This document shows, piece by piece, positions 45,176 through 45,880 of a stretch of 45,880 bases of DNA; position 1 is the stretch's first letter; every line of letters begins with the position of its first letter. Source of the DNA: Candidatus Omnitrophota bacterium (GTDB lineage: Bacteria; Omnitrophota; Gorgyraeia; Pluralincolimonadales; Pluralincolimonadaceae); contig JAQUPL010000010.1 of the NCBI GenBank assembly GCA_028716565.1, positions 1 through 45,880 of the forward strand, given 5' to 3'. The notes under the pieces are model-generated. The model made no database searches. It saw nothing but the letters and a program-made list of their open reading frames with translations, and had not been told where the DNA came from. Position numbers and translations under genes: made by a program.

Positions 45176-45880
45176 GCAAACGATTCTTTGATACTGGTAT
45201 CTGGAAACGTCCGTGGTTTAGAGAACTTACTCCAGAAAACAAAACTGCGTGGTTTTATATCCTTTCAGAATGTGACAATGTTGGAGTGTGGATTGCGGAT
45301 AAAAAAGCAGCTGAATTCTTTGTCGGTTGCGAAGTTGATTGGGAAGATTTAATTTCTCATTGCCATGACAATATCGAGGTATTAGAAAATGGTAAGTGGT
45401 GGGTAAAAGATTATTGCAAATTCCAGCATGGTGATTTGATGAGCAGGAAGGATTCTGCGGTGGTACGTAGTTACCTTTCGTTACTCGATGAACATGGTTT
45501 GAAAGATAGAGTATACAAACAGTTTACAAACAGTTGCCAAACTGTACAAGGAAAAGGAATAGGAAAGGGTAGGGGAAAGGGAACAGGAAAAGGAGGAATG
45601 GATGATGAAGAATTCTCGGCGTTCTGGACTGCATATCCTCGGAAGATAGCTAAGGCTGATGCTCTTAAAGCGTGGAAGGCGAGAGAGAAGGACAAGACGC
45701 TCGATACCTCTGAGCTCATGGCTGCTGTGGCGACGTACACGAAACAGATGGCTGGCAAGGAGCTGGAGTACGTGATGCACCCGGCGACGTTCCTGGGGCC
45801 GGCGCTGCGGTGGAAGGACTATCTCACGACTGGCTCGAAGTACGTGCCGGCGTCGAAGGCGAGCGACGACCTCGCGTGGA
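45172..45880 (+). CDS. Replisome organiser / replication initiator, N-terminal 236 codons (continues at 1)
   Basis: ATGA-coupled to the integrase. The N-terminus (FDTGIWKRPWFRELTPENKTAWFYILSEC, then VGVWIADKKAAEFFVG) is the winged-helix domain of phage replisome organisers (DnaD-like), which bind the origin and load helicase. A GKGIGKGRGKGTGKG linker follows, then FWTAYPRK-KADALKAWKA, typical of the C-terminal part. With residues from 1-201 the protein is 260 aa. The gene carries candidate origin repeats at 45514-45535. Confidence 0.85.
   Translation, partial: MSKRFFDTGIWKRPWFRELTPENKTAWFYILSECDNVGVWIADKKAAEFFVGCEVDWEDLISHCHDNIEVLENGKWWVKDYCKFQHGDLMSRKDSAVVRSYLSLLDEHGLKDRVYKQFTNSCQTVQGKGIGKGRGKGTGKGGMDDEEFSAFWTAYPRKIAKADALKAWKAREKDKTLDTSELMAAVATYTKQMAGKELEYVMHPATFLGPALRWKDYLTTGSKYVPASKASDDLAW
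45514..45599 (+). other. Candidate replication origin: 11-bp iterons and polypurine tract
   Basis: TACAAACAGTT occurs twice in perfect tandem (45514-45524, 45525-45535), followed by an inverted half-site AACTGT (45540-45545). A nearly pure A/G tract follows at 45548-45599. The upstream half of the gene is AT-rich. The 11-bp period is not a multiple of three, so the repeat is not explained by protein coding. Lambda likewise carries its origin inside its initiator gene. Confidence 0.5.
45754..45880. repeat. Terminal overlap, copy 2 (identical to 1-127)
   Basis: Exact copy of bases 1-127; see the first entry. It marks the circle join inside the replisome organiser gene. Confidence 0.95.

Noticed and set aside
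1-45880. CRISPR array or insertion sequence
   Set aside because: I saw no regularly spaced repeats, no transposase-like gene and no terminal inverted repeats of IS type.

Overview
The window is a complete, circular-mapping genome of a temperate tailed bacteriophage of the siphovirus type. The first 127 bases (1-127) are identical to the last 127 (45754-45880) and one gene reads straight across the join, so the unit genome is 45,753 bp. The phage assignment rests on small and large terminase, portal, scaffold, major capsid, tail tube, a frameshifted tail chaperone pair, a 552-residue tape measure, an M15 endolysin and a tyrosine integrase. The host is probably a diderm bacterium: several predicted lipoproteins have good lipoboxes, and a sugar-binding protein has an ordinary cleavable signal peptide without a lipobox. 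I cannot name the host. Every gene I support lies on the + strand.

Layout. (1) 1-8530: about 35 very small, mostly start/stop-overlapping genes: CxxC zinc-ribbon proteins, one- or two-helix membrane peptides, a lipoprotein, coiled coils and a Dcm-type cytosine methyltransferase that contains a second, out-of-frame ORF. (2) 8566-16007: terS, terL, small genes, then two beta-rich structural proteins and an 851-residue repeat-rich fibre-like protein. (3) 16030-24773: an accessory cassette with its own promoters. It holds an aldo/keto reductase homologue, a class III PLP aminotransferase, a W-G-G repeat protein, an AT-rich orphan, a sugar ABC importer (binding protein and two permeases, no ATPase), a small helical protein, a CMP-sugar synthetase-like cytidylyltransferase and a MAF/DUF115-type glycosyltransferase. 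(4) 24668-37423: portal, minor head, scaffold, capsid, connectors, tail tube, chaperones, tape measure and a 1022-residue tail/receptor-binding protein. (5) 37438-38955: lysis region with an initiator-like tRNA(CAT) abutting the endolysin, a holin candidate and a nested membrane-gene pair, closed by two terminator-like hairpins. (6) 39205-45880 and over the join: a promoter, small genes, ERF annealing protein, PD-(D/E)XK nuclease, HNH protein, DNA-binding small proteins, two lipoproteins, a structured RNA/terminator, the integrase and a replisome organiser with candidate origin iterons.

How it fits together. Cassette enzymes could make and activate an unusual sugar, and the MAF-like enzyme could attach it to a protein such as a virion or host surface protein. 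The importer would supply a carbohydrate using a host ATPase. ERF and the nuclease form a recombination pair. The integrase and lipoproteins suggest lysogeny and lysogenic conversion, although no CI-type repressor is recognisable. The strongest candidates for new biology are the importer/glycosylation cassette, the ORF inside the methyltransferase gene, the pseudoknotted leader RNA before the integrase, and the initiator-like tRNA fused to the lysis gene.
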